Positions 1 through 8,399 of a stretch of DNA of 64,000 nt are shown in pieces (position 1 is the first letter of the stretch; each line of letters starts with the position of its first letter). The DNA lies in assembly GCF_934754915.1 (NCBI RefSeq), contig NZ_CAKVKB010000001.1, positions 37,129 to 101,128 of the forward strand, in the 5' to 3' direction. This stretch comes from an uncultured Clostridium sp. (GTDB lineage: Bacteria; Bacillota; Clostridia; Clostridiales; Clostridiaceae). Below the pieces are notes generated by a model. That model had not been told where the DNA came from. It did not search any database and was given only the letters and a program-made list of their open reading frames with translations. Made by a program: the position numbers and the translations under genes.

Positions 1-155
1 GCACACCGGATATCTTTTACTTAAGAAAACTCTCTTTCTGGATTCTGCTCAGGAGTGATAATTAAAAAGCTAAAGTATCGATTTACACCACCCATCGACT
101 CTCTTAAACTTATTCTGCTAAATAAATGTCTCCTTCTCAGCATTTACAAACTTTA
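1..155 (-). ncRNA. T-box leader, 5' part (cut by the window edge)
   Basis: Read on the minus strand, about 155 to 118 gives GCU-GAGA-AGGAG and, near 40 to 60, CUCCU-G-AGC. These pair as the base of T-box stem I, with a GA-type internal loop resembling its kink-turn. Between them is an apical arm with GTCGATGGGTGGTGTAAATCGA, the usual stem I distal loop form. After stem I comes AAGTAAAAGATATCCGGTGTGC, matching the start of a T-box stem III. The triplet in the specifier position appears to be ATC followed by A, which would read isoleucine. The antiterminator and regulated gene lie left of position 1. The class call is strong; the amino acid is tentative. Confidence 0.7.
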
Positions 156-185
156 AGGACATATTCAATTTTCCTGTTGTACTAA

Positions 186-214
186 ATTTTACTCTTCTGT
201 TTTACCATTGTCAA
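186..214 (-). promoter_or_regulatory. Sigma-A promoter for the T-box leader
   Basis: On the minus strand there is TTGACA at 214-209, a 17-base spacer, and TAAAAT at 191-186. Transcription would start near 179, about 25 bases before stem I of the T-box. The rest of the gap up to 390 is AT-rich with no further signal that I can see. Confidence 0.75.
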
Positions 215-390
215 CATTATATTATATTTTTTACCATTCTTATTTTTTACTTTAGTTTGTCAAATATTTTTTTAACACTTTATCAGCAAAACCAATATTA
301 TTTTAATATTTTATCAGTATATTCTTTATGCATTTGACATATTATTGTTATTTTTACTTTCATTTTTGAATTTAAAATAGATTATTATAA

Positions 391-807
391 TCAATCCATT
401 TCTCCATAACTCTCCATAATTTCGATTGGTTCTATATCTGACATTAGTTCATCCAAATTATTATCATACATATTAAAATCAATTTCAGCTTCATATAAAT
501 TTTCAATAATATAACTTTTTTCTTCTTCAAAAATAGTGCTTTCATTCACTTTATCTATAACATCATCTATACTATATAATTGAAAATTTCCATTTTCTAC
601 ACCATAATCTGTGCATATATTAATTCTCGCATCACTTCCTGCACTGTTTTCAGTTATATCATTGTCGCCTTCTTCATGAATTTTTTCTTTGATTAAATCT
701 TCATAAAATCTATTTATATAAGACTTTGCAGATTCTATATCATTAAATCCTATACAATCTCCATTAGGTAGTACCAGTAAAAATTCATTGTATGTTTCCT
801 TATACAT
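391..807 (-). CDS. Acidic protein of unknown function (138 aa)
   Basis: I do not recognise this protein. It begins MYKETYNEFLLVLPNGDCIG, is rich in Asp and Glu throughout, has no signal peptide or membrane segment, and ends in an acidic stretch with DIEPIEIMESYGEMD. The N-terminal part (hydrophobic strands with LPNGDCIGF followed by a helix) suggests a small folded domain with an acidic tail. The start is placed at 807 because GGAGGTGA lies ten bases before this ATG; an in-frame ATG further upstream would translate the ribosome-binding site itself. It is downstream of glmM but separated from it by a terminator, so it is probably transcribed alone or by read-through. Confidence 0.6.
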   Translation of the reverse strand: MYKETYNEFLLVLPNGDCIGFNDIESAKSYINRFYEDLIKEKIHEEGDNDITENSAGSDARINICTDYGVENGNFQLYSIDDVIDKVNESTIFEEEKSYIIENLYEAEIDFNMYDNNLDELMSDIEPIEIMESYGEMD

Positions 808-901
808 AAATAAAATGTCACCTCCCATATGTTGTTTTCATCAAATTTATATATCCCCTGCTAACCAAATTGTTATACACTAATTTAAAATTATTAATAA
901 A

Positions 902-955
902 AAACACACTTTATATATATATATATAATAATTATCATATACACAAAGTGTGTTT
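902..955 (-). terminator. Terminator between glmM and the acidic-protein gene
   Basis: AAACACACTTT at 902-912 pairs perfectly with AAAGTGTGTTT at 945-955. The loop contains a TATATATA run. The arms carry A and T tracts at both ends, so it can work in either direction; it follows glmM by about 45 bases. Confidence 0.7.
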
Positions 956-1000
956 AATATTTATATTAATAAAAATATTTCTAACTATTTATACTTAGAA

Positions 1001-2347
1001 TTAAGCATATTTTCTTTGGATTAAATCAGCCAATCCTTGAGCCATTCTATCTATCTCTTCTTGATTTTCACCTTCAAGCATTACTCTTACTAATGGTTCA
1101 GTTCCAGAAGGTCTTATAAACACTCTTCCAACACCATTTAATGTTTCTTCAATTTTCTTAATTTCACTTTGAATTTCTTCATCAGTTAAATATAGATTTT
1201 TCTTTTCATTTGGTATTGTTGCATTAGCTAAAACCTGAGGAAGTTCTTTCATTATAGAACATAGTTCTGATAATTTTTGTTCTTTCTTTTTAACTATTGA
1301 TGCAATTTGAAGCGCAGTAACTAAACCATCACCTGTTGTATTACAGTCTAAGAATATAACATGGCCAGATTGTTCTCCACCTAATACATAGTTTTCTTTA
1401 ACCATTTCTTCAAGAACGTATCTATCTCCAACGCCTGTCTTTACAACATTAATACCTTCTCTTTTTGCTGCAATATCTAATCCAAGATTACTCATTACTG
1501 TTACTACTAACGTATCTTCTTTAAGTTTTCCAATTTCCTTAAGATACTTAGCACACAATATTAATATAAAATCTCCGTTAATAAGATTTCCCTTTTCATC
1601 AACAGCTAAACATCTATCTGCATCGCCATCAAATGCAAATCCTAAATCACAGCCCTTTTTAACTACATATTCCATTAGTTCTTCAGGATGTGTTGAACCA
1701 CAATTTTCATTTATATTTGTTCCATCTGGATTATCATTTATTACAAATACATCTGCACCTAATTCTCTAAATGCTTTTACTGAAGATTTATAAGATGCAC
1801 CATTTGCACAATCAAGTGCTATTTTTAATCCCTTTAATGTATAAGGAATAGTTTCTTTTGCAAATTCTATATAATCATCTAAAGCTGATACTTCAACTGT
1901 TCTCTTTCCTATCTCTGTTCCTGTAGGACTTGGAACTCCTTCAAAATCGCTTTCAATAACTCTTTGAATCTCATCTTCTAATTCATCAGATAATTTATAT
2001 CCCTTGTCATTAAAAAATTTTATTCCATTATATTCAACTGGATTATGTGATGCAGAAATCATGACACCTGCATCAGCTCCATATTTTCTTGTTAAATATG
2101 CAACTGCTGGTGTTGGTACAACTCCTAATACTACTGCTTCTGCTCCAACTGATAATATACCTGCTATCAATGCAGATTCTAACATATCTCCTGATATTCT
2201 TGTATCTTTTGCAACTAATATTTTAGGTTTATGAGCTCCTTCTGTTAATACATATGCTCCAGCTCTTCCAAGATTATATGCAATTTGTGCTGTTAACTCT
2301 GTATTTGCAACTCCTCTTACTCCATCAGTTCCAAACATTCTACCCAT
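1001..2347 (-). CDS. glmM: Phosphoglucosamine mutase GlmM
   Basis: Converts glucosamine-6-phosphate to glucosamine-1-phosphate in the cytosol, the step leading to UDP-GlcNAc for peptidoglycan. The 448 residues match the family length. The N-terminus FGTDGVRGVAN is typical. The phosphoserine loop is GVMISASHNP, with the catalytic Ser near residue 100. The metal site is FAFDGDADRC near 240, and the phosphate-binding end loop is RPSGTEPLVRVM near 412. The start ATG is preceded by a GTGAGGTAA-type site. In many Firmicutes glmM directly follows cdaA-cdaR; here it is in the same orientation but about 18 kb downstream of them. Confidence 0.97.
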   Translation of the reverse strand: MGRMFGTDGVRGVANTELTAQIAYNLGRAGAYVLTEGAHKPKILVAKDTRISGDMLESALIAGILSVGAEAVVLGVVPTPAVAYLTRKYGADAGVMISASHNPVEYNGIKFFNDKGYKLSDELEDEIQRVIESDFEGVPSPTGTEIGKRTVEVSALDDYIEFAKETIPYTLKGLKIALDCANGASYKSSVKAFRELGADVFVINDNPDGTNINENCGSTHPEELMEYVVKKGCDLGFAFDGDADRCLAVDEKGNLINGDFILILCAKYLKEIGKLKEDTLVVTVMSNLGLDIAAKREGINVVKTGVGDRYVLEEMVKENYVLGGEQSGHVIFLDCNTTGDGLVTALQIASIVKKKEQKLSELCSIMKELPQVLANATIPNEKKNLYLTDEEIQSEIKKIEETLNGVGRVFIRPSGTEPLVRVMLEGENQEEIDRMAQGLADLIQRKYA

Positions 2348-2388
2348 AATTTTACCTCACTTTTTTCATTCTGTTATCATCTCTAAAT

Positions 2389-2439
2389 ACTACAATTAAC
2401 AGGATTCCAAGATCAAAAATATCAATAACCAATTGTAGT
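2389..2439. repeat. Inverted repeat in the glmM upstream region
   Basis: ACTACAATT at 2389-2397 and AATTGTAGT at 2431-2439 form a 9-base perfect inverted repeat with a 33-base loop, 42 bases before the glmM start. It lacks a T-tract on either side, so it is not a normal terminator. It could be a leader hairpin of glmM or chance in AT-rich DNA. The remainder of 2348-2617 shows nothing clear. Confidence 0.3.
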
Positions 2440-2617
2440 TTTCAATAAGTTTTATTTTTGAATAAAGATGATTTATATATTTAATGTTTGTTATAATACT
2501 ATACTATTTTAGTCATTCATTTTAAGATATTGTTTTTTTCTAATTTCTACAAAAATTCACCTTTACATAGTATAATCTTTTTCTAAAAAATTTACAATCA
2601 AAATATGTATATAAATC

Positions 2618-2932
2618 TTAATCGATCTCATTCATTTCATTTTGTAACTTATTTAAAACTATATTATATCCGTCACTTCCGTAATTTAAGCATCTATTTA
2701 CTCTGCTTATTGTTGCTGTACTTGCACCTGTTATTTCTGCTATTTCAGAATAAGTCTTTTTTTTGTTTAAAAGAGTAGCTACATGCAACCTTTGTGCCAA
2801 TGCTTTTACTTCGTTTATAGTTGCTACATCTTCAAAAAATTTATAACATTCTTCTATATCATCAAGTTTTAATATTGCCTTAAAGAATAAATCTAGTTCT
2901 TTGCTCTTTATTTTTGATTCCAACGAACTCAT
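2618..2932 (-). CDS. yerC: YerC/YecD family TrpR-like transcriptional regulator
   Basis: A 104-residue DNA-binding protein of the TrpR-like YerC/YecD family. It has an N-terminal dimerisation helix region (LDLFFKAILKLDDIEECYKFFED) and then a helix-turn-helix: NEVKALAQRLHVATLL followed by TYSEIAEITGASTATISRVN. The family is widespread in Firmicutes and its target is not generally established. The ATG at 2932 is chosen because AGAGGTGATAAGG sits directly before it; an in-frame GTG three codons upstream would overlap that site. It stands alone between glmM and the AIM24 gene. Confidence 0.85.
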   Translation of the reverse strand: MSSLESKIKSKELDLFFKAILKLDDIEECYKFFEDVATINEVKALAQRLHVATLLNKKKTYSEIAEITGASTATISRVNRCLNYGSDGYNIVLNKLQNEMNEID

Positions 2933-3019
2933 CCTTATCACCTCTTATTATTCATTCTCTTTTATTCAATTATAACTATCATTATTCTACTTTACAACTT
3001 TAATCTACTGTAGTGATAA

Positions 3020-3076
3020 ATTTAAAATAAAAATACATTAATATCTTAGATTTAATTCTAAAAATACTAATGTATT
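3020..3076 (-). terminator. Probable terminator of the AIM24 gene
   Basis: AATACATTA at 3032-3040 pairs with TAATGTATT at 3068-3076, with an inner TTAGA/TCTAA pairing. On the minus strand it is followed by TTTATTTTAAA. It lies about 80 bases after the AIM24 stop codon. Confidence 0.5.
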
Positions 3077-3156
3077 AAGTTATAATTAACAATGCACAGT
3101 TTATTACTAATTACTTTTATTATTAGTATAAGTCTAATATAACAATATTGTTTAAA

Positions 3157-3993
3157 CTACTCTTCTTTTATATCAACATCCTGCTCAGTTTTTCTCATTT
3201 CATCAAAACCTTTTAATCTTAAATCAGAATACACATTTTTTGTTGGTATAAGCCATACTTCCCCTGATCCTCTGTATACATTAACAAAACCTTCTCCATT
3301 AGTAAAAGAACTAGTTATTGATTTTGAAGATTTTTCAACAGTAAACTCTATATTTCCAGTTCTTAAAATTGCAAAATTTCCATCAACCTTTAATGTATCA
3401 TTAATTAATACACATTTAAATATTTCGCTTTCAGGCACTGGAATTTCTAATACCACTATACCACTTCCGCTTATTTTAGTCTGACATAATCCTTCATCTC
3501 CAAAGATAGCTGCTGAAATATTCTTATTCATAGACATGCCGACTTCTACGCTACTTTCACATGCAAAAAATGTTCCATCATCTACTATTATTTCATCGTC
3601 TTCAAGTTCAATCAATGCAAAATTGCTAAATGAAGGCTCTAAAAATATCTCTCCATTTCCACTATATGTAGGTTTAAATACTGTTTCTCCTGTAAGCTTA
3701 CTTGATAATAACTTTTTACCCAGTCCAAATACTCCTCCAGTTTTATTATTTATTTTTATATTACCCTTCATATAACTCAAAACGCCTGGTTCAAGTATTA
3801 CACTACTGTCATCCAGCACTATTCTAATCTGCTTTAGCTTTATACCACTTTTTCTTATTATATTTAATCCTAATGCAGTTTCTACATCTGTAGCACCCTC
3901 CAAACTATCATATTCTAATATTTGAAATACTGAATCATTTTCCATTTCAGCTATCTTATTTAGTTTATTAGTAAAATTTATTGAACTTCTCAT
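3157..3993 (-). CDS. AIM24 family protein
   Basis: A 278-residue member of the AIM24 (formerly DUF124) family, whose beta-rich fold resembles the tryptophan RNA-binding attenuator protein and whose bacterial role is unclear. Diagnostic stretches are VILEPGVLSYMKGNIKI, a Gly-rich turn GGVFGLGKKLLSSKLTGE, IFLEPSFSNFALIEL and the C-terminal GEGFVNVYRGSGEVWLIPT. No signal peptide or membrane helix is seen, so it is probably cytosolic. The start has a GGAG-type site (AAAAAGGAGCTAACA). It is flanked by intergenic gaps and appears to be a single-gene unit. Confidence 0.85.
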   Translation of the reverse strand: MRSSINFTNKLNKIAEMENDSVFQILEYDSLEGATDVETALGLNIIRKSGIKLKQIRIVLDDSSVILEPGVLSYMKGNIKINNKTGGVFGLGKKLLSSKLTGETVFKPTYSGNGEIFLEPSFSNFALIELEDDEIIVDDGTFFACESSVEVGMSMNKNISAAIFGDEGLCQTKISGSGIVVLEIPVPESEIFKCVLINDTLKVDGNFAILRTGNIEFTVEKSSKSITSSFTNGEGFVNVYRGSGEVWLIPTKNVYSDLRLKGFDEMRKTEQDVDIKEE

Positions 3994-4080
3994 TGTTAGC
4001 TCCTTTTTAATGCTTATTGCCTTACTTTATATTGATATTATAAAATTATTTTAACATACTCTTTTTCATAATATTATTGA

Positions 4081-4131
4081 CTTAAAAATAAAAGGCTAAA
4101 CCAAATAAACTTAATATTACTCAGTTTAGCC
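4081..4131 (-). terminator. Terminator after the 85-aa ORF
   Basis: GGCTAAAC at 4094-4101 and GTTTAGCC at 4124-4131 pair perfectly. The minus strand continues TTTTATTTTTAAG, a good U-tract. It serves the short gene ending at 4169. Confidence 0.75.
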
Positions 4132-4168
4132 AATTTCATATCAATTCAAAATATAAATATATTCCCTT

Positions 4169-4426
4169 CTAATCTATATTTTTAGAATTTATAAATTCTT
4201 CTGCTATTTCATCATGATATCCATCTGTATTAGATATAGTTGCACAATAATAAACTCCATTTTCGTTCCAATAATAAAATGAATCACTTTGTTCTTTTTC
4301 TGATTCATCAATATTATATTTAGATTTAACACTCAATATAGTCTTTCCATTTATATTTATTTCTTCAGTCTCACTGCTGTCATATCTGTCTTTATTTTTC
4401 ATATTTATTCCTAAAACAGAACTCAT
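4169..4426 (-). CDS. Short protein resembling the C-terminal half of a DUF4367-type domain; possible remnant
   Basis: An 85-residue ORF with EEININGKTILSVKSKYN and SFYYWNENGVYYCATISN followed by EIAEEFINSK. This pattern resembles the end of DUF4367-type domains, which normally follow a membrane helix in larger proteins; here nothing precedes it. There is no ribosome-binding site before the ATG. A promoter-like TTGCTT-17-TTATAT would put transcription almost on the ATG, so it is either leaderless or a decayed fragment of a longer gene. A strong terminator follows it, which argues that it is, or recently was, a transcription unit. The family assignment is tentative. Confidence 0.4.
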   Translation of the reverse strand: MSSVLGINMKNKDRYDSSETEEININGKTILSVKSKYNIDESEKEQSDSFYYWNENGVYYCATISNTDGYHDEIAEEFINSKNID

Positions 4427-4460
4427 TGCATATTATATAATATAAACACTCTATTTTAAG

Positions 4461-4498
4461 CAAAAAATTACAGCAGGCAATTATGTCTGCTGTAATTT
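4461..4498 (-). terminator. Terminator of the S41 peptidase gene
   Basis: AAATTACAGCAG at 4465-4476 and CTGCTGTAATTT at 4487-4498 form a perfect 12-base stem. The minus strand then reads TTTTTTGC. It begins 12 bases after the S41 gene stop. Confidence 0.85.
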
Positions 4499-4510
4499 GA
4501 ATTAGAATAA

Positions 4511-5764
4511 CTAATTATTTAAAATATAATTCATAATAGGGTCTTCCTTGTTTATATAATCATCTATAGATATATCAATTTCTTTATCTGGTATGAAAGC
4601 ATCACCTTCATCACTGAATAAAGTACAACGTTTAGTTGAATATGCTATATCAATCCTTGAATTTGGAAGTTTAAAATGGCTTACTTGTCCATAATGATTA
4701 GGCTTTCCACTTGTAGGTTCTCCAATAAAAAAAGCATTTGTCCCTTCCTTAAGCAAACATGCATCTATTATAGCTGCTGAAAATGTCTGGCGACCTATTA
4801 CTACAAACAGTCTATTAGAAGTATTTATATTTCTTTCTTTAAGCCCATCTATAAATGGATTTAAATATCCATCACTTCCTCCTGAATTATTTCTCATATC
4901 AATTACAAGCTTATCAACATTGTTTTCATCTATAAATTCAAGTATCTGTTCAATTATATCTTCTATATTTCCACAATCTTCATCATTTGTGCATGAATTA
5001 TATTTAAAATATAAAGTCTCTTTTTCTTCTATATACTTATACCAATAACTCATTTCACTATTCTGCCTATACAATGGAATTGTTTCATCACCATTATCAG
5101 TAACAATCCAACTAACGCTATTATCTTCACTGCTCAAATCAACTGAGTTAATTTTAATGTCAAATTCTTCATTATTAAAATTTTCAAAAGTAAATACAGA
5201 GTCTTCTGCGTTATTTGATATATTTACACCTTTTAAGATATCTGGCCTCATCAAAAGTGAAGGAAGCATCTTTTTTATGTTCCATTCATTTTCTTTTGCT
5301 ATCAACGGTGTTAATAATTCTTCAACCTTATAAATATCTATCCCATTTATTTTTTTCAATCTACAATTCATTGCCTCACTATACTCTTCAGTAGTGTTTA
5401 TCAAGTATATATCGTTATTGAAATAATAAAACTGCAAAGGATATCTTTTTTCATAATTTCTATAAGCTTTAGTATGAGCATCACTAACATCTGCTACTAT
5501 TTTATAAATTCCTGCAACAACCTCTTCATCATTTAATTTACTAACATTATTCTTTAATTCATCTATCTGCCCATTAAAATCATCTTCACTCATATTAAAA
5601 AATAAATCCACATGTTTCTTCGGCAAAGCTTTTTGCAAATAACTTAAATCTTTCTGCCACTTTTCATCTCTGCTTCCTCCTAAATACTGAGTTCCACATC
5701 CAACAATATTTAATATCATACATATTATAATTAATAATATATTTATTCTTACTGCCCTCTTCAT
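4511..5764 (-). CDS. S41 family (tail-specific protease-like) lipoprotein
   Basis: A 417-residue secreted, lipid-anchored protein. The N-terminus MKRAVRINILLIIICMILN is a type II signal peptide ending in the lipobox IVGC, with the Cys near residue 23. An N-terminal helical region of about 80 residues resembles that of TSPc-type proteins. The C-terminal S41 domain carries KLVIDMRNNSGGSDGY, the nucleophile region GRQTFSAA (Ser near residue 330) and GEPTSGKPNHYG. No PDZ domain is evident between them. The substrate is unknown. It lies 71 bases downstream of the ABC exporter permeases in the same orientation and may belong to the same stress-response unit. Confidence 0.8.
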   Translation of the reverse strand: MKRAVRINILLIIICMILNIVGCGTQYLGGSRDEKWQKDLSYLQKALPKKHVDLFFNMSEDDFNGQIDELKNNVSKLNDEEVVAGIYKIVADVSDAHTKAYRNYEKRYPLQFYYFNNDIYLINTTEEYSEAMNCRLKKINGIDIYKVEELLTPLIAKENEWNIKKMLPSLLMRPDILKGVNISNNAEDSVFTFENFNNEEFDIKINSVDLSSEDNSVSWIVTDNGDETIPLYRQNSEMSYWYKYIEEKETLYFKYNSCTNDEDCGNIEDIIEQILEFIDENNVDKLVIDMRNNSGGSDGYLNPFIDGLKERNINTSNRLFVVIGRQTFSAAIIDACLLKEGTNAFFIGEPTSGKPNHYGQVSHFKLPNSRIDIAYSTKRCTLFSDEGDAFIPDKEIDISIDDYINKEDPIMNYILNN

Positions 5765-5835
5765 GATATAATCCTTTCAATTTGATTTAGTTAATCTATC
5801 TAATTTACTGACTATAATTTTATTATGAAAATAAC

Positions 5836-6564
5836 CTAGCTTATATCCATTTTTTTATGCCCATAAAATGCAGCTGCCATAAATACAATAAATACAAAAA
5901 TTGAAACCACAGCAATAGAACCAATATTGTTATTCCCCTTATTATAGGTATTTTCAAATATATACAAAGAACCTAATAATGGATTATATTTAACATATAT
6001 CGAATTACTTCCACTTGTTATTACTTGAATACATAAAGAAAAAACTCCATATATAATTGGAAAAATAATATTCTTTTTTAAATTAACTAAAAAAATTGGT
6101 ATGGGTACTAAAGCCATCTGAAATAACAACGCTTTTACATTTACTTTTAAATCTTTTAGTATTAAGTTACTATCTAAACTTCCAAATAACTTATAATACC
6201 CTAGATATACTGTAATACATTGAATACAACAAGTTATAAACATAATAAAATATATGACTATCAATTTTCCCATAAATATTTTTGTTCTATCACATGAATA
6301 TGAATATAGAGAATTAGCTGTTTTATCTCCATACTCTCGTGCAAAAATATACCCAGATATAATTGAAAACAATATTCCATACATAAACATATGACTTAAG
6401 CCTTCTGTATTATATACATAACTTTCAAAAGTTCTATTTTTTTGTGATAATATTACAATTGCTATATCTAAAATTAAAGGCATAGTTAATCCACCAATAA
6501 ATATTAAAAATAATATATTAGATTTCTTTAATTTTAATATTTCAGAATATATTACACTAAGCAC
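5836..6564 (-). CDS. ABC-2 type exporter permease (lantibiotic/bacitracin immunity type), second subunit
   Basis: About 242 residues with six predicted membrane helices. The N-terminus LSVIYSEILKLKKSNILFLI is typical of ABC-2 permeases from lantibiotic-immunity and bacitracin-resistance exporters. The segment YIFAREYGDKTANSLYSYSCDRTKIFMGKL is the conserved cytoplasmic loop of the family. I place the start at the GTG at 6564: GGAGATAAAAAA lies directly before it, and it aligns the N-terminus exactly with the neighbouring permease (IYSELLKLRKSY). The gene follows that permease by 16 bases and would form the heterodimeric membrane part of the exporter. The substrate is not known; a cell-wall-active peptide is an inference from the family. 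Confidence 0.85.
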   Translation of the reverse strand: MLSVIYSEILKLKKSNILFLIFIGGLTMPLILDIAIVILSQKNRTFESYVYNTEGLSHMFMYGILFSIISGYIFAREYGDKTANSLYSYSCDRTKIFMGKLIVIYFIMFITCCIQCITVYLGYYKLFGSLDSNLILKDLKVNVKALLFQMALVPIPIFLVNLKKNIIFPIIYGVFSLCIQVITSGSNSIYVKYNPLLGSLYIFENTYNKGNNNIGSIAVVSIFVFIVFMAAAFYGHKKMDIS

Positions 6565-6580
6565 TTTTTTATCTCCTTTC

Positions 6581-7321
6581 TTAATTAATATCATATTTTT
6601 TTAAATAAAAAATAAATGCTGAAACTGATATAATAAATATACCTAAAGCACACAACAATACTGCTATGTAATCAATTGGATCTCCCTTATAAAAATAATA
6701 AAATGGTAATGCAGGTATTGAAAACGGACAAAACTGCATATAAATTCCACCAATGCTCATAAACATAGATGCTATTGCTCCAATAACGCCATATACTGTT
6801 GGGAAAATAATATTTTTACTTATGCATCCTATTAGAGCTGGTAATGGAATCAATATTACCTGCAAACCCAAAGATATTACCGTCATCTTCAACTGAACAT
6901 ACATAATATCTATTACAGATAAACCATGAGATAATATTACAATCACAGCAAATATACTAAAAAAATTAATTGTGTATACTATCATAATCAACATTAAGAT
7001 TGTAATAAATTTTCCTAAAACTATTTTAAATTTACTTATTGGATATGAATACAGTGAATTTAATGTTTTGTTTGTATATTCTCTTGAAAAAACATATCCA
7101 GCAACTATTGAAAACATAATTATATTTAAAAACTGAAGCTGGAATATATTTGTATTTGCAATAAGATTAAGGCATGAATCTTTATTTATAGCTTCATAAC
7201 CATTATCAATTATTCCTGCTGCCAGCATCATTCCTGGAATAAATATTCCTCCTAATAAAATTAAAGCAGCCAAATATGATTTCCTTAATTTTAAAAGCTC
7301 TGAATATATTATATTTATCAT
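6581..7321 (-). CDS. ABC-2 type exporter permease, first subunit
   Basis: A 246-residue integral membrane protein with six predicted helices, paralogous to its downstream neighbour. It starts MINIIYSELLKLRKSYLAAL and contains AGYVFSREYTNKTLNSLYSYPISKFKIVLGK, the same loop found in the second permease. The ribosome-binding site is GAGGAGATAAAAAG. It follows the ATPase gene by 15 bases, so ATPase, permease and permease are one operon. The layout resembles lantibiotic-immunity FEG and clostridial CprABC exporters. Confidence 0.87.
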   Translation of the reverse strand: MINIIYSELLKLRKSYLAALILLGGIFIPGMMLAAGIIDNGYEAINKDSCLNLIANTNIFQLQFLNIIMFSIVAGYVFSREYTNKTLNSLYSYPISKFKIVLGKFITILMLIMIVYTINFFSIFAVIVILSHGLSVIDIMYVQLKMTVISLGLQVILIPLPALIGCISKNIIFPTVYGVIGAIASMFMSIGGIYMQFCPFSIPALPFYYFYKGDPIDYIAVLLCALGIFIISVSAFIFYLKKYDIN

Positions 7322-7336
7322 CTTTTTATCTCCTCT

Positions 7337-8272
7337 TTATGATATTTTAAATCCACGGCTTTTTTCTTTTCCTATAAGTTTTAAAAAATAATCCTCCAGA
7401 CTATCTGCATTTAAACATATTTCCTTAACTTCAATATTGTTTGAAACCATAATCCTATTCACTTCTGAAATATAATTAAGATTTTCATAAATTCTAATGT
7501 TATTTTTTTCGTGTACTTCATAATCTTTTATATTCAACTTTTCTTCTAAAATAATTGATGCTTTTCTGTCGTCATTTACTTTCAAATTTATATACTGTCT
7601 ATTCCTTTTTTTAAGTTCATCATAATCAATTTCTTCAAGCATGATACCCTTATTTATTATCCCAACTTTAGTTGCAATTTGTTGAACTTCACTTAATATA
7701 TGCGTTGATATTAAAAATGTAATTCCTTGACTTTTATTTAAATCAAGAATAAGTTCTCTTATTTCTTTAATTCCTCTTGGATCAAGTCCATTAGTGGGCT
7801 CATCCAAAATTAAAAATTCAGGATGATGAAGAATTGCTCTTGATATGCCAAGTCTCTGCTTCATTCCAAGAGAAAATTCCTTCACTTTTTTATTCTTTAC
7901 ATCATCTATTCCTGTAATTTTTAATGCGTTTATAACACTTTCCTTATCCTGTACTCCCATCATTCTTCTATGTATTTCTAAATTTTCACCTGCTGTTAAA
8001 TTAGGATAAAATCCTGGATATTCAATCATGCTTCCTATTCTTTTTAATAAATCTCTATTCTTTTCTGAATATTTTTGTCCAAAAATCTCAATTTCACCTT
8101 TTGTACTCTTTACAAGTCCCATTATCATCCTTATTGTAGTGGTCTTTCCTGCTCCATTTTCACCAAGAAATCCATATATCTCTCCACATTTTATATTCAT
8201 ATTCAAATCCTGAACTGCGCAAAAATTCTTAAATTGTTTTGTAAGATTATATGTTTTTAAAATATTATCCAT
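7337..8272 (-). CDS. ABC exporter ATP-binding protein (BcrA/CprA type)
   Basis: A 311-residue ATPase that would power the two permeases encoded downstream. Walker A is GENGAGKTT near residue 38, the signature is KEFSLGMKQRLGISRAI, and Walker B is FLILDEPTNGLDPRG. The H-loop is STHILSEVQ. The C-terminal 90 residues (after LEEIDYDELKKR) are the accessory domain typical of peptide-antibiotic exporters of the BcrA subfamily. The start has AAAGGAGATTTAAAAT. It begins 50 bases after a terminator-like hairpin that ends the two-component operon, so it may be expressed by read-through. Confidence 0.9.
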   Translation of the reverse strand: MDNILKTYNLTKQFKNFCAVQDLNMNIKCGEIYGFLGENGAGKTTTIRMIMGLVKSTKGEIEIFGQKYSEKNRDLLKRIGSMIEYPGFYPNLTAGENLEIHRRMMGVQDKESVINALKITGIDDVKNKKVKEFSLGMKQRLGISRAILHHPEFLILDEPTNGLDPRGIKEIRELILDLNKSQGITFLISTHILSEVQQIATKVGIINKGIMLEEIDYDELKKRNRQYINLKVNDDRKASIILEEKLNIKDYEVHEKNNIRIYENLNYISEVNRIMVSNNIEVKEICLNADSLEDYFLKLIGKEKSRGFKIS

Positions 8273-8315
8273 ATTTTAAATCTCCTTTTATTTCATTCTA
8301 ATCTTTATTAATACA

Positions 8316-8355
8316 TCACAAAAAGACTATGATTTAAATATACCTCATAGTCTTT
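8316..8355 (-). terminator. Terminator after the histidine kinase gene
   Basis: AAAGACTATGA at 8322-8332 pairs with TCATAGTCTTT at 8345-8355. On the minus strand the stem is followed by only TTTTTGTG, so termination may be partial and allow read-through into the ABC exporter genes. Confidence 0.6.
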
Positions 8356-8399
8356 ACAATAAATTTAACCATATCTTACATATTTCTTAACTTTATCTA

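Noticed and set aside
911..930. TATATATA run as a microsatellite of interest
   Set aside because: It is simply the loop of the glmM terminator in AT-rich DNA.
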